A stretch of DNA of 64,000 bases from Bolinopsis microptera (lineage: Eukaryota; Ctenophora; Tentaculata; Lobata; Bolinopsidae). Below are positions 32,301-42,262 of the stretch, piece by piece. A program made the position numbers and the translations under genes. The stretch covers positions 4,314,359 through 4,378,358 of the forward strand of contig NC_087075.1 in the NCBI RefSeq assembly GCF_026151205.1, in the 5' to 3' direction. The stretch's first letter is position 1; every line of letters starts with the position of its first letter. Below the pieces are notes generated by a model. It was not told where the DNA came from and searched no databases. It saw only the letters and a program-made list of their open reading frames with translations.

Positions 32301-33018
32301 TCTTGGCGTAATTGTTGACGAAAAATTGACCTGGACCAGTCACATTACTGCTCTTAAAGCGAAAATGATGCGGTATATTGGTATTATGTACAAAATAAAA
32401 AGTCGGCTGCCGATTAAAGTTAGACTCCAGATATACCAAAGCTTTGTACAGTCTCATATAAACTATTGTTCATTGATATGGGGTTTTGCTGCAAAAAGCC
32501 ATATAGATGCTTTATTCAGCAAACAGAAGCAAGGAATAAGGGCTATTATGCCTGGCTTCGTAAACTACTACTTTAAGGAAGGTGCCTTACCACAACACAC
32601 AAAGCCATTTTTCAGTGAACATGAAATTCTCACTGTGCATGGTCTTATCGTTTACAACTCAATTATCTTGATGCATAAAGTTAAAAACATGCCACAATTA
32701 GTCCCCAAAAACATCTCTCAAGCTTTTCCCGCCGACATACCCACAAAACTTTCTGATCACACGTCAGCCTGCTCCTGGCTCCAGTTATACGGGAAAAGAC
32801 ACTTTCAAAACAGTATTTTCTACAAGGGACCACTGCTCTCTGTCTTCGCAGACAAAGCAGACGTTACTACACTTCCGACATTATTTTCGATAAATCTGTT
32901 CAAGAGTAGTGCCAAGAAAATGCTACTTAATCTTCAAAGTGATGGTGATGTTAACGAGTGGCAACCATTCCTACTGCACAATGTTCCTGGCCTAAGACAG
33001 TCTAGACGTGAAATTTAA
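29356..33018 (+). CDS. LINE ORF2: PHD finger, endonuclease, reverse transcriptase
   Basis: 1220 residues, ATG to TAA, uninterrupted. Residues 10-60 form a PHD-type finger (KVCDKC, LTCSLC, KHPKC, WTCYDC). Residues 87-125 are a second Cys/His cluster (CNSC, CNWC, HSKC, CKTC). Residues 203-435 are an AP-type endonuclease: SLNIRSL, LNET, YRSPS, AGDFNLDL and SDH. Residues about 730-1000 are the reverse transcriptase: PISLL, FEGQYGFRPGRS, LLDFSKAFD, GVPQGSILGPLL and catalytic YADD (907-910). The C-terminal 200 residues form the usual thumb and tail without an RNase H. Target-primed reverse transcription is the known mechanism of the class. All motifs are intact, so this copy is young and may be active if ORF1 is not required from this copy. 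CR1/L2-Jockey group by domain order; exact clade needs a tree. Confidence 0.95.
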   Translation: MSSLPKAKVCDKCNKRIPKTAPLLTCSLCNDTKHPKCMRLSKSDSLHIISSGFSWTCYDCLASALPINACHSPVEKPAFGPVFKVKCNSCAGWCYSPKNLRYCNWCGKSIHSKCMKHELGCKTCCESMIPGFNYEPHHLLDDYSHLHDLFFNPYDRENIANDIGNQLDDEQDREYFDEISNILVECRYKEQKHVQNSGANELKLFSLNIRSLIKNIEHLRENIETYCKYDVLCLNETNLIESNLPNGVTDILLEGFHEPLLKGPNRTSGRGGGLAIYINKRVCEFENIEQFIPNLRDVDEITKSAGEFMLVKINNCKGLNKTKLIVDVYRSPSRDPDKFIALLDSVLLSLDRHNRKHIMFAGDFNLDLINHSNNVHCQNLVDTMSKYGFFQLVARPTRVTSHSRTLIDHVYSNDVQHTLSCNVLTVDISDHFATLTTISLGDFSYSPANDRSKTERSQKRDTRAFNAANNLKFYELIDAENWEQITSNMDANEQYDKFNEIYNKHYNTAYPIKSKHVRRMNERKNPKPFILPWLEDACARKNLMYFESTVCPTQKNVATYKKLKNFCEKHINLARDKYHKKYFEEYQYNSKKQWEMINKLLGRKAKQNSKFKLRRDDGNLINSNRDVAEHFNAYFANIATRIKDQISARTTFDPGGHARYLDSQVEESMFISPTDPVEIQRTICTLKNKATQDVKVEPLKIAKDCPKFCGILSNVVNSSFNEGCFPTSLKIAKVVPILKGGSKLDVKNYRPISLLCTFSKIYEKLMHRRVLDFLERHSTLFEGQYGFRPGRSCEHALLDATNTIRHNLSKKEVSLLLLLDFSKAFDVISHDILLDKLYHYGIRGLAHQWFKSYLSSRSQYVSIGGTNSSSQSMRHGVPQGSILGPLLFIIYINDMPKIKSYAKFVLYADDANIIISGKNHQEILQKMTEFSPLLINWVDQNGLSLNLKKTSYMLLSPNRTSTPDVNIQIAGTTIERKTEARFLGVIVDEKLTWTSHITALKAKMMRYIGIMYKIKSRLPIKVRLQIYQSFVQSHINYCSLIWGFAAKSHIDALFSKQKQGIRAIMPGFVNYYFKEGALPQHTKPFFSEHEILTVHGLIVYNSIILMHKVKNMPQLVPKNISQAFPADIPTKLSDHTSACSWLQLYGKRHFQNSIFYKGPLLSVFADKADVTTLPTLFSINLFKSSAKKMLLNLQSDGDVNEWQPFLLHNVPGLRQSRREI

Positions 33019-33640
33019 ACTTTTAACATTTAACCTGAATCGAATTTCAACTGAAACGAATATAATCTAAGTTTAAATTAAGTCTATTGTCTAATTAATG
33101 GCTTGCAACAGGGAGCAGTATGAAAATCACACAACCCAGCACATAGAAACTACACTAAATGACACAAATTTAAATGACAACTCGCAATTACTGACTACCA
33201 ATATAATAACCGCTCGCATAACTACCCCCACTTAGCGTAGATAAGCAAGCATTTCACTGCCGCTAAATTCTTTTTCCATACATTAATCTCAATCGCGCAC
33301 TCATAATTACTGTAAGCGCTGAGTTACCGGCCAAAATCATTAATCACTGATGGTAAAATTTTGCACAAAATTTTAAAAACAATAGTCCAAGCTGTTCAGT
33401 GCAATTCTAAACTTCTTAACCTATAGGTTATGGATGTGTAATATCATGTGTAGCGTGAAGCGTTGTGTTTTTTAAATCTGTAGTTCATAGTACTTCATGA
33501 TCACAGTGTACTTTTTGATAAACCGTGTGCAGTGCCCTTTCCAGAGGGTTTTTTTAAAAGAATTCTTTAACGTTACTATTTTCTATCTATTACTGTTTGT
33601 ATTATAATTTTGAGTAAACATTAATCGAGTAAACCGCTCG
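33019..33640 (+). other. Probable LINE 3' UTR
   Basis: AT-rich, non-coding, ending in GTATTATAATTTTGAGTAAA near 33600-33620, which resembles LINE 3' ends; the boundary is a guess. Confidence 0.35.
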
Positions 33641-34108
33641 ATTCCCAATCAACATACCGTTATTAAACAGCAGTCCAGGAATCAGAGTGACACAGCTAAA
33701 GACCCTGAGATTCCTTCCAAAAGATCCATTTGTCTGTGACAGAAAGACAGTGACATGTTGGCAAAGGAGAATGTACCAGGCTCTGATTCCCAGAGCAGGG
33801 CCTGACTGTGATTCTGAGAGCTGTCAAGCCTGACTGACCTGTCCGACCTCCGTCCCGTTCATTTATTCCTTACGAGAAAGTTCGATCTAAGGTTTAAATT
33901 GTCATGACATAATTCCGTTTATAGCTTCCAAAGAATTTAAAAGAGTCTTTATTTTAATTACAAATGCCAATCAAGGTATGGGAAGAATGTGTTCAGAGTA
34001 GTCCCAGAACAAAGCTTCTTATAAGGGCATCACGTGGTATAAATCATAAAGCACGACAACAAGTTAAAGCCTACACTTGATAGATCCTCCACTGTAGCCT
34101 GGATACTT
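33641..34108. other. No gene recognised
   Basis: One copy of the dispersed CTTATAAGGGCATCACGTG motif at 34018-34036. The only other item noted is the phrase CTGTAGCCTGGATA before the octamer array, which recurs after it. Confidence 0.35.
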
Positions 34109-34298
34109 GGTAACCTGGTAACCTGGTAACCTGGTAACCTGGTAACCTGGTAACCTGGTAACCTGATAACCTGGTAACCTGGTAACCTGGTAACCTGGTA
34201 ACCTGGTAACCTGGTAACCTGGTAACCTGGTAACCTGGTAACCTGGTAACCTGGTAACCTGGTAACCTGGTAACCTGGTAACCTGGTAACCTGATAAC
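34109..34298. repeat. GGTAACCT octamer array
   Basis: About 24 near-perfect octamers, same unit as at 20.4 kb. It is bracketed by two copies of ACTGTAGCCTGGATA (about 34091 and 34320), suggesting array growth between a duplicated flank. A run of about 13 G follows near 34362. Confidence 0.95.
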
Positions 34299-34575
34299 TG
34301 TCAGATCATCTACTCCTCTACTGTAGCCTGGATATAGGACACTACGGTGGAACTTTTTAAAGGGGGGGGGGGGGATCGTACGATATACTCAACTAATCAT
34401 GGAGAAAGAACACCATAGCGGAATTTGGGAATTGGTTATATTATGTGGCTAAAAAGCAAAATTTTTATTAAAGCAATCAAGGAAAAAGTTGATAAAAGGC
34501 AGAGTTGTTAAAACTAATCAAGGAAAATGTTGTTATAAAGCAAAGTTGTTCAAAACCAATGAAACCTACAGCTCC

Positions 34576-34630
34576 GTAACCTGGTAACCTGGTAACCTGG
34601 TAATCTGGTAACCTGGTAACCTGGTAACCT
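34576..34630. repeat. Small GGTAACCT array with duplicated flank
   Basis: Seven octamers (one GGTAATCT) between two copies of ACCTACAGCTCCGTA. Confidence 0.9.
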
Positions 34631-34639
34631 ACAGCTCCG

Positions 34640-36110
34640 TAGCTGCAGACTGTATAGGGTGCCGGATCAGTATTATGACGTAATGAAAATACTAAAGAAT
34701 GCAATGGCAGCAATGAACGCAGACACTGGACATTACAAGTAAATGTCTTACAGCCCGTGTTTATATGTTTTACATGCCGTCACAGCGTGGCTGCAGTTAC
34801 TGCTGGAGACTTAAAACAAATCCTTTACAGCAGTGGTACTGTGCGTCAGTTCAAGACAGGCTAATAAAACTTTAGAACTTTGGAAAGGATACCAAATAGT
34901 GAAATACTCATATTATCTGCATTATGCAATGACTGTAGACTGTAAACATAACAGAGTGGTTACCGCTTATTATGAGTGTCTTACATCTCTGTTAAGTTTA
35001 CAATATGACGTTATCGGCAACTGTAAACATTCGTGTCAGGAGAGTTTTTGGAGGTGACACAACACTACGATGACATGCTCGGTAATATTTCCCTTGGTAG
35101 GTTGTAATACTTTCCTGTTGGCATGTTGCCAGTAAACCAGAGTGGTTGCGACGGATCCGAAGCACAATTATTACCTAGTTAGTTCTAAAACTGATGCAGG
35201 GGTAACCAGTGAGGGATACGCAGACCTGCATGCTCGGTAATGTTCGCTTTGGAATGTTGCCAACAAGCCACAGCACTCGATGTAAAGCAGGATTGGTATT
35301 TCCCTCGGAGGCATCTCGTAATGTTTTGTATTCTCCGGGCAAAACGCCAGAAAACCAGAAAAAGTAAGTGACAGAGCCAAAGTACTTGTCACTTTATGGT
35401 TTATAGGTTTATCAATAATATGTAATATGTCCCAAAACCTTAAAACTGATGTGGTTACTGGTGGGGTTAAATGTTTTTTAATGTGAGAACTGATACACAA
35501 CGCTGTCATTCTCGCTAATATTCCCTGTGGGCATGTTGCCAATGAACTACTGAAATAGAGTACTCGATTTAAAACAATTCATAATTTTTGACAGAACCTA
35601 AGATAAGTCAGTTTATTGATGCAAATCAGTCTGCAAAACTCTAAAAGCACTGTGGTATTTTGCCAAAAATCATACTTCTACGGAGTTTTAAGCATTATGT
35701 TATAATAATATCTAATTCCGGTCATCTAATCTTGAGACTTGACAGAGCAAAAATGCTTATCATTTATCATTTTATCAGAGCATAATATCAGCATTTTGAC
35801 AGATTCCGAGAGATTTTGACAAATTTAAATAATTAAACTTATAAACTGACAGACTAATTAGAGATATTTTACCAAGTTTTGGGCAAATAAATAACAAAAA
35901 CTGGCTCGAGCGTGATAATATGAAGTCTGATTTGCATTTTGCAGTCTGCAGTAACAATCCTTCAGTACCATGTCTTAATCAACTCTTTTCTGACAAATGA
36001 CATATAAAATAATAATTAAGCACTTTTGTGAAAACTAAATGACTGAGAAAAGTGCTTTAAGTGCTTAAAATCTTAACTAAAAGTTACAGCATCAAAAACA
36101 TTATCAAGAA
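34640..36110. repeat. Diverged tandem segments, no supported gene
   Basis: From about 35058 to 35580 three or four diverged copies share CTCGGTAATNTT..CCCT and GGCATGTTGCCA (near 35060, 35232, 35290 and 35512). A minus-strand open frame across them (35171-35542) has no ATG. The remainder is AT-rich. Confidence 0.4.
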
Positions 36111-36117
36111 ATGCTAC

Positions 36118-36304
36118 CTAAACTGGTGCTGAGGGGGTTGATCTTGAAGAGGGTACGTTCTCTGGAAGCCTATTGTTCTTAAAGTTTAAAACTGTTGGCA
36201 TTTTAGGAATTTTCCAGATCATTGTTTGGCCATAAGCTGGTATGAAGTACGTTTTGATCACATAAATTTGTGTAGTACTACTGTCCTTCAATTCCTCAAA
36301 TCTC
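36118..36304 (-). CDS. Terminal exon of unrecognised gene (candidate)
   Basis: Open to TAG at 36120-36118. The peptide includes RFEELKDSSTTQIYVIKTYF, then IPAYGQTMIWKIPKMPTVLN, and ends STPSAPV; the composition is protein-like. If spliced from the exon at 36449 (phase 2), the acceptor CAGATCAGAG at 36305 keeps the frame and completes a Leu codon. Alternatively an in-frame ATG at 36321-36319 (MSADQRRFEE) could begin an independent 67-residue protein. Family unknown. Confidence 0.4.
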
Positions 36305-36448
36305 CTCTGATCTGCACTCATTTAACGAGAGCAAGTATAAACAATAATAGCGGATGCCAACAAATCTACAGAGTATAGCTGATGTAGCTTCTCAAACAAA
36401 GGGAACAACAAAGCCATTACATTATATAGAAAGTTTTTCAGCACTCAC

Positions 36449-36591
36449 AGCAGGTTCATATTGCAGTTCTGGATGCGACAGCATATACGATAAGCTGAAC
36501 TACTTGAGGAAAGGGCTGAATAGTTGAGAGCATCTAATTCACTTTTATTAAAGAATCTGCATGGACTTCTGAGACCAGGATAAGAGTTGCT
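36449..36591 (-). CDS. Internal exon of unrecognised gene (candidate)
   Basis: Begins after a textbook acceptor (long T-rich tract ending TTTTCTTGAAG). Only one of three frames is open (47 codons plus 2 nt), and it ends at CTGCT|GTGAGTGC. The peptide opens SNSYPGLRSPCRFFNKSELD, continues ALNYSALSSSSSAYRICCRI and ends QNCNMNL. It is Ser- and Cys-rich but not low complexity. The 144-nt intron to the next exon begins GTGAGT. Upstream exons were not found; a CCAAT/E-box site lies at about 37.03 kb. No family recognised. Confidence 0.45.
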
Positions 36592-37477
36592 CTTCAAGAA
36601 AACAACAATTTCAAGAAAGAAAAAAAAATTCCAAAAAACCCTTGCATACTGCATAGTCAGCATATTATAGTTGTGTGGCGATACTTCACCAGAAAAATGC
36701 AATCCTTTTCAGCAAGAACCAATACAAACTATGCCATTATCAACCAAAATAGACATTATGACGTAGTAACACGTGATCAATTCAAGCATGATAAGGGGCA
36801 CCCTGCACATCACCGAACATTGCTGTCTGTAAATGTGGTGAACTTATGGAAATATGGCAAACTTATCTTATATCTTATAGTCGAATTAATAATTCCTATG
36901 CGATCATCAATCTTAATAAACATTAGCTAAGCATCTAAAGCACTGAGTGTTTCATGAACATGTGGTACATGTCATTAATAACATCAGTCAACTTGCTACA
37001 GATTGATCTAAGTCAATAGTGGACGCTGATTGGGTATTTGCTGTCACGTGTCATCAAAATGTTATAAAAATCACAAAACTCCACATCTTTAAACTTGTAG
37101 TCGTCTAGACATGTGCTGATCTTATTGGCGTTTATCAACCGTTTATTTTAAGTAGGATTTTATTAACTTCTTTAGGGTAAATGTGTGGGTTAGAGTTAAT
37201 GGTAGTAGAAGTTATTAGTGGAGGGATAGGATTTATTTTAAATTTTTGTTTTGATGCTAGTATTGTAGGAGTATCTTGGAAATATCATTTGTCTTAAAAT
37301 AGCGGTATAGGACAGTTACTTATGACGACCTAAAATCTACCAACACTCGCTAAAACCGCTCACTAAAAATTGAAAATACCACCGTGTAACAAACCGGCTA
37401 AAATACCACGACTGACGATGGTATTGTGCAGTAATTATAGCTGCTAAGTACACTTTAACAAACCACTCAATAAGGTA
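36592..37477. other. No assigned gene; possible promoter element
   Basis: GATTGGG (inverted CCAAT), TCACGTGTC and TTATAAAA lie within 37028-37068, a compact promoter-like group. The TATA-like element would suit plus-strand transcription, but the first ATG after it closes at once. Confidence 0.3.
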
Positions 37478-37632
37478 AACTAGTAGCAAAGAAGGTTATA
37501 ATATAATAGTGTGTAACAGAACAGCGAGGTCAACTAGTAGCAAAGAAGGTTATAATATAATAGTGTGTAACAAAACAGCGAGGTGATTTAAAGAAGGTTA
37601 TAATATAATGGTGTGTAACAAAACAGCGAGGT
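37478..37632. repeat. 54-bp tandem repeat, about 2.9 copies
   Basis: Unit contains AAAGAAGGTTATAATATAAT and AGTGTGTAACA(A/G)AACAGCG. The third copy lacks the leading AACTAGTAGC. Confidence 0.9.
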
Positions 37633-37717
37633 GATTTAATATGATATCTTATCAGATAAGATGATCTGACGACAGTTATACTACTGTTGGAGTGTTAGAG
37701 TGTAGACACTACCCACA

Positions 37718-37910
37718 GTACCACGTGACTACATCACACTGCTTCGGGTGTCACGTGACTACACCTCACTGGTCAACTTGACCAGTGAGGTGACCGCTTG
37801 ACCAGGTCAAGCGGTCACTAATACTCACAGTACCACGTGACTACATCACACTGCTTCGGGTATCAGTGTCACGTGACTACACGGACATCACACTGGTCAC
37901 TAACACTCAC
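37718..37910. repeat. E-box direct repeat around twin hairpins
   Basis: TACCACGTGACTACATCACA followed by CTGCTTCGGGT occurs at about 37720 and 37830. Between them lie two adjoining near-perfect hairpins: 37764-37790 with 13-bp arms (CCTCACTGGTCAA) and 37790-37818 with 14-bp arms (GTGACCGCTTGACC), each with a 1-nt centre. Four CACGTGAC sites are present. Confidence 0.9.
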
Positions 37911-38690
37911 AGTTTAGTAAACGTAACATTCAATTCCCAGAGTTACTCAACTGTTAAGATGCTGTTATTTGATCATGTTTATTAATAAATACCTAAATAG
38001 TACTCATCCTAAGATTTGACCGGAATTTCTTAAATTCCACGAATATTGGGTGCCTTTGCTACCGGATACAGAATGTAACAACATTTCAAAATATTTGAAC
38101 GTGTCGTCACTGTATTGAGGTGGTCGAATAGATTTAACCTTGAAGCATTTTCTCCCCTATAATTTGATTCAAGCCGATTAATGTAATAAATGTAATACGG
38201 ACAGCGAAAACATAATATAAAGGTTGCTAAATCATATAATAAGCTTATTATATCAACAAAGAGTTCAGAGCTTGACAATTATAACAACTTATCTTTATTA
38301 TACGTCATAGTTATATGACATGATGGTTGCTCCAGCAAAGCTACAAGCTGATACTATGAGGTTAATGTCCGTATGCTCCAAACGGTAAAGTCGACTTTAA
38401 AGCCCATTTAAAGATTGAACATAAAGGCCAGTTACCAAGCTGTGATTTGGTACAGCTTCGGCTGGTGATACACACTCTCTAGCTAGTAACTATGAACTAT
38501 AACTATAAGACAAACGAGTAATGCAGATATAAATTGGATTATAACTTACTTACAATATTTATATTCAGTATAGTGTACAGTGATGAGAGTGATCCCTATT
38601 TGATCGCCGAATGCCAAGTATTCTGAAATTTAACTCTGGTTTGTCTATAACTGTCCTGGTACCGGAAACAACAGATTTAATTGACATATG

Positions 38691-38760
38691 AGTCAATTCA
38701 GATACCATCTATGATTCATTTAGTCATCTAATTGAATCATAAATGATATCTGAATTGACT
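38691..38760. repeat. 70-bp hairpin
   Basis: Arms of 28 bp begin AGTCAATTCAGATA and end with its reverse complement TATCTGAATTGACT. There are only about two mismatches and a 14-nt loop. Likely the remains of a MITE or a fold-back insertion. Confidence 0.85.
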
Positions 38761-38794
38761 CACATGTCTGAATGAATCATAAATAAACCCATCA

Positions 38795-38983
38795 AATGTA
38801 AAACTGGGTGCTTATCATTGTTTTGGTGATTAAAGGCTTATGATCTATTTCAATGAAAACAAATAAGAAATCGGGAATCGAGCAAAACTTTGCTAAAAGA
38901 CCTGCCTGAATGGTATAATAAAGTGAAGAAATTGTGTTGAAAATGCAGTGAACTATAAAAAGTTGAGGAACAGGGCGCGACAT
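38795..38983 (-). CDS. Possible small gene below a CCAAT/E-box cluster
   Basis: ATG at 38983-38981 gives 63 residues starting MSRPVPQLFIVHCIFNTISS, rich in hydrophobic residues, ending MISTQFYI. It begins about 20 bp after the promoter-like cluster, on the strand leading away from it. A splice donor inside is possible (GCAG|GTCTTT). No homology recognised; chance ORF remains likely. Confidence 0.2.
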
Positions 38984-38999
38984 TGATATGATTCTGACG

Positions 39000-39100
39000 T
39001 TTATATACAGCCAATCATAACACCGTACTCAAACCACGTGATATAAACCAACCAATCAGAACACAGTATTCAACCCACGTGACATAAACCAACCTATCAA
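39000..39100. promoter_or_regulatory. Duplicated CCAAT/CACGTG module
   Basis: Two tandem copies of a module: CCAATCATAAC .. CCACGTGATATAAACCAACC at 39012-39052 and CCAATCAGAAC .. CCCACGTGACATAAACCAACC at 39051-39093. Each pairs a CCAAT box with an E-box about 20 bp away. This is the clearest example of the CCAAT/E-box arrangement in the window. Confidence 0.5.
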
Positions 39101-39236
39101 AACGTTTTCCCTGTTCGCTCTAATAGTGAAGATTGCCGATCGGATCTTGTCAAATAAAAACGTCAACAGAAATAAGAAAATTAATCAGAAGGTCGTGACT
39201 TCATTTCCCGCTTTCTACATAATATCCCACCTTGTA

Positions 39237-39412
39237 GTGCCGCGAATCTTACTGAAGTACTGACATTCATTCAACGCAGGAGGTACTAGTACTTACTGAA
39301 GTACTGACATTTATTCAGCGCAGGAGGTACTAGTACTACGCAAGTGCCGCGAATCTTACTGAAGTACTGACATTTATTCAGCGCAGGAGGTACTAGTACT
39401 ACGCAAGTGCCT
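39237..39412. repeat. About 64-bp tandem repeat, 3 copies
   Basis: Units contain TTACTGAAGTACTGACATT and CGCAGGAGGTACTAGTACT; the middle copy lacks the GTGCCGCGAATC start. Confidence 0.9.
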
Positions 39413-39419
39413 GATTCAT

Positions 39420-39747
39420 GCCTCGGGCCCTATAAGCTTTATAGAAGACATTATACTCATAAAAGCAAAGCTGCGGTTCATTTAGAGAGGTGCGGTGAGG
39501 GCCCTAGATTTACGAGGATAGAGATAAATAGAGCGTTTAGCTCAAAACACACTGCCCCACGATTATTATATTTACCATAAATTAAGCGCACCACTTTCCA
39601 ACCATTATTTAACAACTCCACCAACAACATGAACAATGAAACACTACTTCAGTAGTGCACACAGTCACATCATTAAATGAAGTGCCAGAATAACGTTACT
39701 GCAGGACACCTAATACAGATATAACACAGGACAGAAATACAGAAACA

Positions 39748-39788
<41 letters not shown>

Positions 39789-40243
39789 AAATACAGAAAC
39801 ACAGGAACACAACATGTGAGTGATTGCGAGGAATACGTGATATTACAGAGCACCTTCGACACTGCAATAATACTATAATACAGGGACCTCATTGAAAAAT
39901 GATCCCTTATATTCATGCTCTAAATGCAACATTAGACTTGGCAGTCAGTGAGTATTGTGCGGAAAAAGGAGCTCAACTCCCAATCTAATGATAATATATA
40001 GATCTGCACTTGGCAACTGCCACTAACACTGTAACCATTAGCAGTAGCTAACTGACACTGTAGCTACTAGCTCACTAGTAACTGGGTTTAACTGGAATAC
40101 AGTGAGTATAGTTAATATAGTGAATATTGAAATACAATAATATTATAATATAATATAATAATATAATATTGAAATACAAAAATTATATACTGAGCTGCGC
40201 TTCTGAACACATAATGTGAGTGATTATTACTCAAACAATCAGG
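39420..40243. other. No gene recognised; CT microsatellite
   Basis: (CT)n at about 39750-39786 is bracketed by CAGAAATACAGAAACACA on both sides. The rest is AT-rich. Confidence 0.6.
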
Positions 40244-42262
40244 TAAATAATGCAGTACATGTATTGTAAATAATGCAGTACATGTATTGTACATAATGCA
40301 GTATATGTATTGTAAATAATGCAGTACTTGTATATTGTAAATAATGCAGTACATGTATTGTAAATAATGCAGTACTTGTATTGTAAATAATGCAGTACAT
40401 GTATATTGTAAATAATGCAGTACATGTATTGTAAATAATACAGTACTTTTATGTTGTAAATAATGCAGTACATGTATTGTAAATAATGCAGTACATGTAT
40501 TGTAAATAATGCAGTACATGTATTGTAAATAATGCAGTACATGTATTGTAAATAATGCAGTACATGTATTGTAAATAATACAGTACATGTATTGTAAATA
40601 ATGCAGTACATGTATTGTAAATAATACAGTACATGTATTGTAAATAATGCAGTACATGTATTGTAGATAATGCAGTACATGTATTGTAAATAATGCAGTA
40701 CATGTATATTGTAAATAATGCAGTGCATGTATTGTAAATAATACAGTACATGTATTGTAAATAATGCAGTACATGTATTGTAAATAATGCAGTACATGTA
40801 TTGTAAATAATGCAGTACATATATTGTAAATAATGCAGTACTTGTATATTGTAAATAAGGCAGTACATGTATTGTAAATAATGCAGTACATATATTGTAA
40901 ATAATGCAGTACTTGTATATTGTAAATAATACGGTACTGTATTGTAAATAATGCAGTACATGTATTGTAAATAATGCAGTACATATATTGTAAATAATGC
41001 AGTACTTGTATATTGTAAATAAGGCAGTACATGTATTGTAAATAATGCAGTACATATATTGTAAATAATGCAGTACTTGTATATTGTAAATAATGCAGTA
41101 CTTGCATATTGTAAATAATGCAGTACATGTATTGTAAATAATGCAGTACATGTATTGTACATAATGCAGTACTTGTATATTGTAAATAATGCAGTACTTG
41201 TATATTGTAAATAATGCAGTACATGTATATTGTAAATAATGCAGTACATGTATTGTAAATAATGCAGTACATGTATATTGTGAATAATGCAGTACATGTA
41301 TTGTAAATAATGCAGTACTTGTATATTGTAAATAATGCAGTACATGTATATTGTAAATAATGCAGTACATGTATTGTAAATAATACAGTACTTGTATATT
41401 GTAAATAATGCAGTACATGTATATTGTAAACAATGCAGTACTTGTATATTGTAAATAATGCAGTACATGTATTGTAAATAATGCAGTACATGTATATTGT
41501 AAATAATGCATTGTATTGTAAATAATACGGTACTGTATTGTAAATAATGCAGTACATGTATATTGTAAATAATACGGTACTACATATTGTAAATAATGCA
41601 GTACATGTACATTGTAAATAATACGGTACTATATTGTAAATAATGCAGTACATGTATTGTAAATAATGCAGTACTTGTATATTGTAAATAATGCAGTACG
41701 TGTATTGTAAATAATGCAGTACTTGTATATTGTAAATAATACAGTACATGTATTGTAAATAATACAGTACTTGTATATTGTAAATAATACAGTACATGTA
41801 TATTGTAAATAATGCAGTACATGTATTGTAAATAATGCAGTACTACATATTGTAAATAATACAGTACTACATATTGTAAATAATGCAGTATATGTACATT
41901 GTAAATAATACGGTACTATATTGTAAATAATGCAGTACATGTATTGTAAATAATGCAGTACATGTATTGTAAATAATACGGTACTACATATTGTAAATAA
42001 TACAGTACTTGTATATTGTAAATAATACGGTACTACATATTGTAAATAATGCAGTACTTGTATATTGTAAATAATGCAGTACATGTACATTGTAAATAAT
42101 ACGGTACTATATTGTAAATAATGCAGTACATGTATTGTAAATAATACGGTACTACATATTGTAAATAATGCAGTACTTGTATATTGTAAATAATGCAGTA
42201 CTTGTATATTGTAAATAATGCAGTACTTGTATATTGTAAATAATGCAGTACATGTATATTGT
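40244..42262. repeat. 2-kb AT-rich 23/25-bp satellite
   Basis: About 85 units of TGTAAATAATGCAGTACATG plus TAT, with 25-bp versions (CTTGTATAT) and shorter TACGGTACTA versions mostly to the right of 41.5 kb. Overlapping long minus-strand frames (up to 561 codons) exist only because the unit lacks stops in those frames; not a gene. Confidence 0.97.

Larger units (their letters stand above)
27377..33640 (+). mobile_element. CR1/L2-like LINE with AlkB-SGNH ORF1 (approximate ends)
   Basis: Two long same-strand frames, 27462-28667 and 29356-33018, carry together the esterase and PHD domains known from CR1-like LINEs plus an apurinic-type endonuclease and reverse transcriptase. The right end is put near 33640 because the 3' region ends in a GTATTATAATTTTGAGTAAA stretch like a LINE 3' tail; there is no long poly(A). 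The left end is unclear: ORF1 has no usable ATG, as expected of 5'-truncated reverse transcription. I saw no target-site duplication. The catalytic motifs I looked for are intact. The risk is that the upstream frame is a separate gene next to a one-ORF LINE. Confidence 0.7.
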
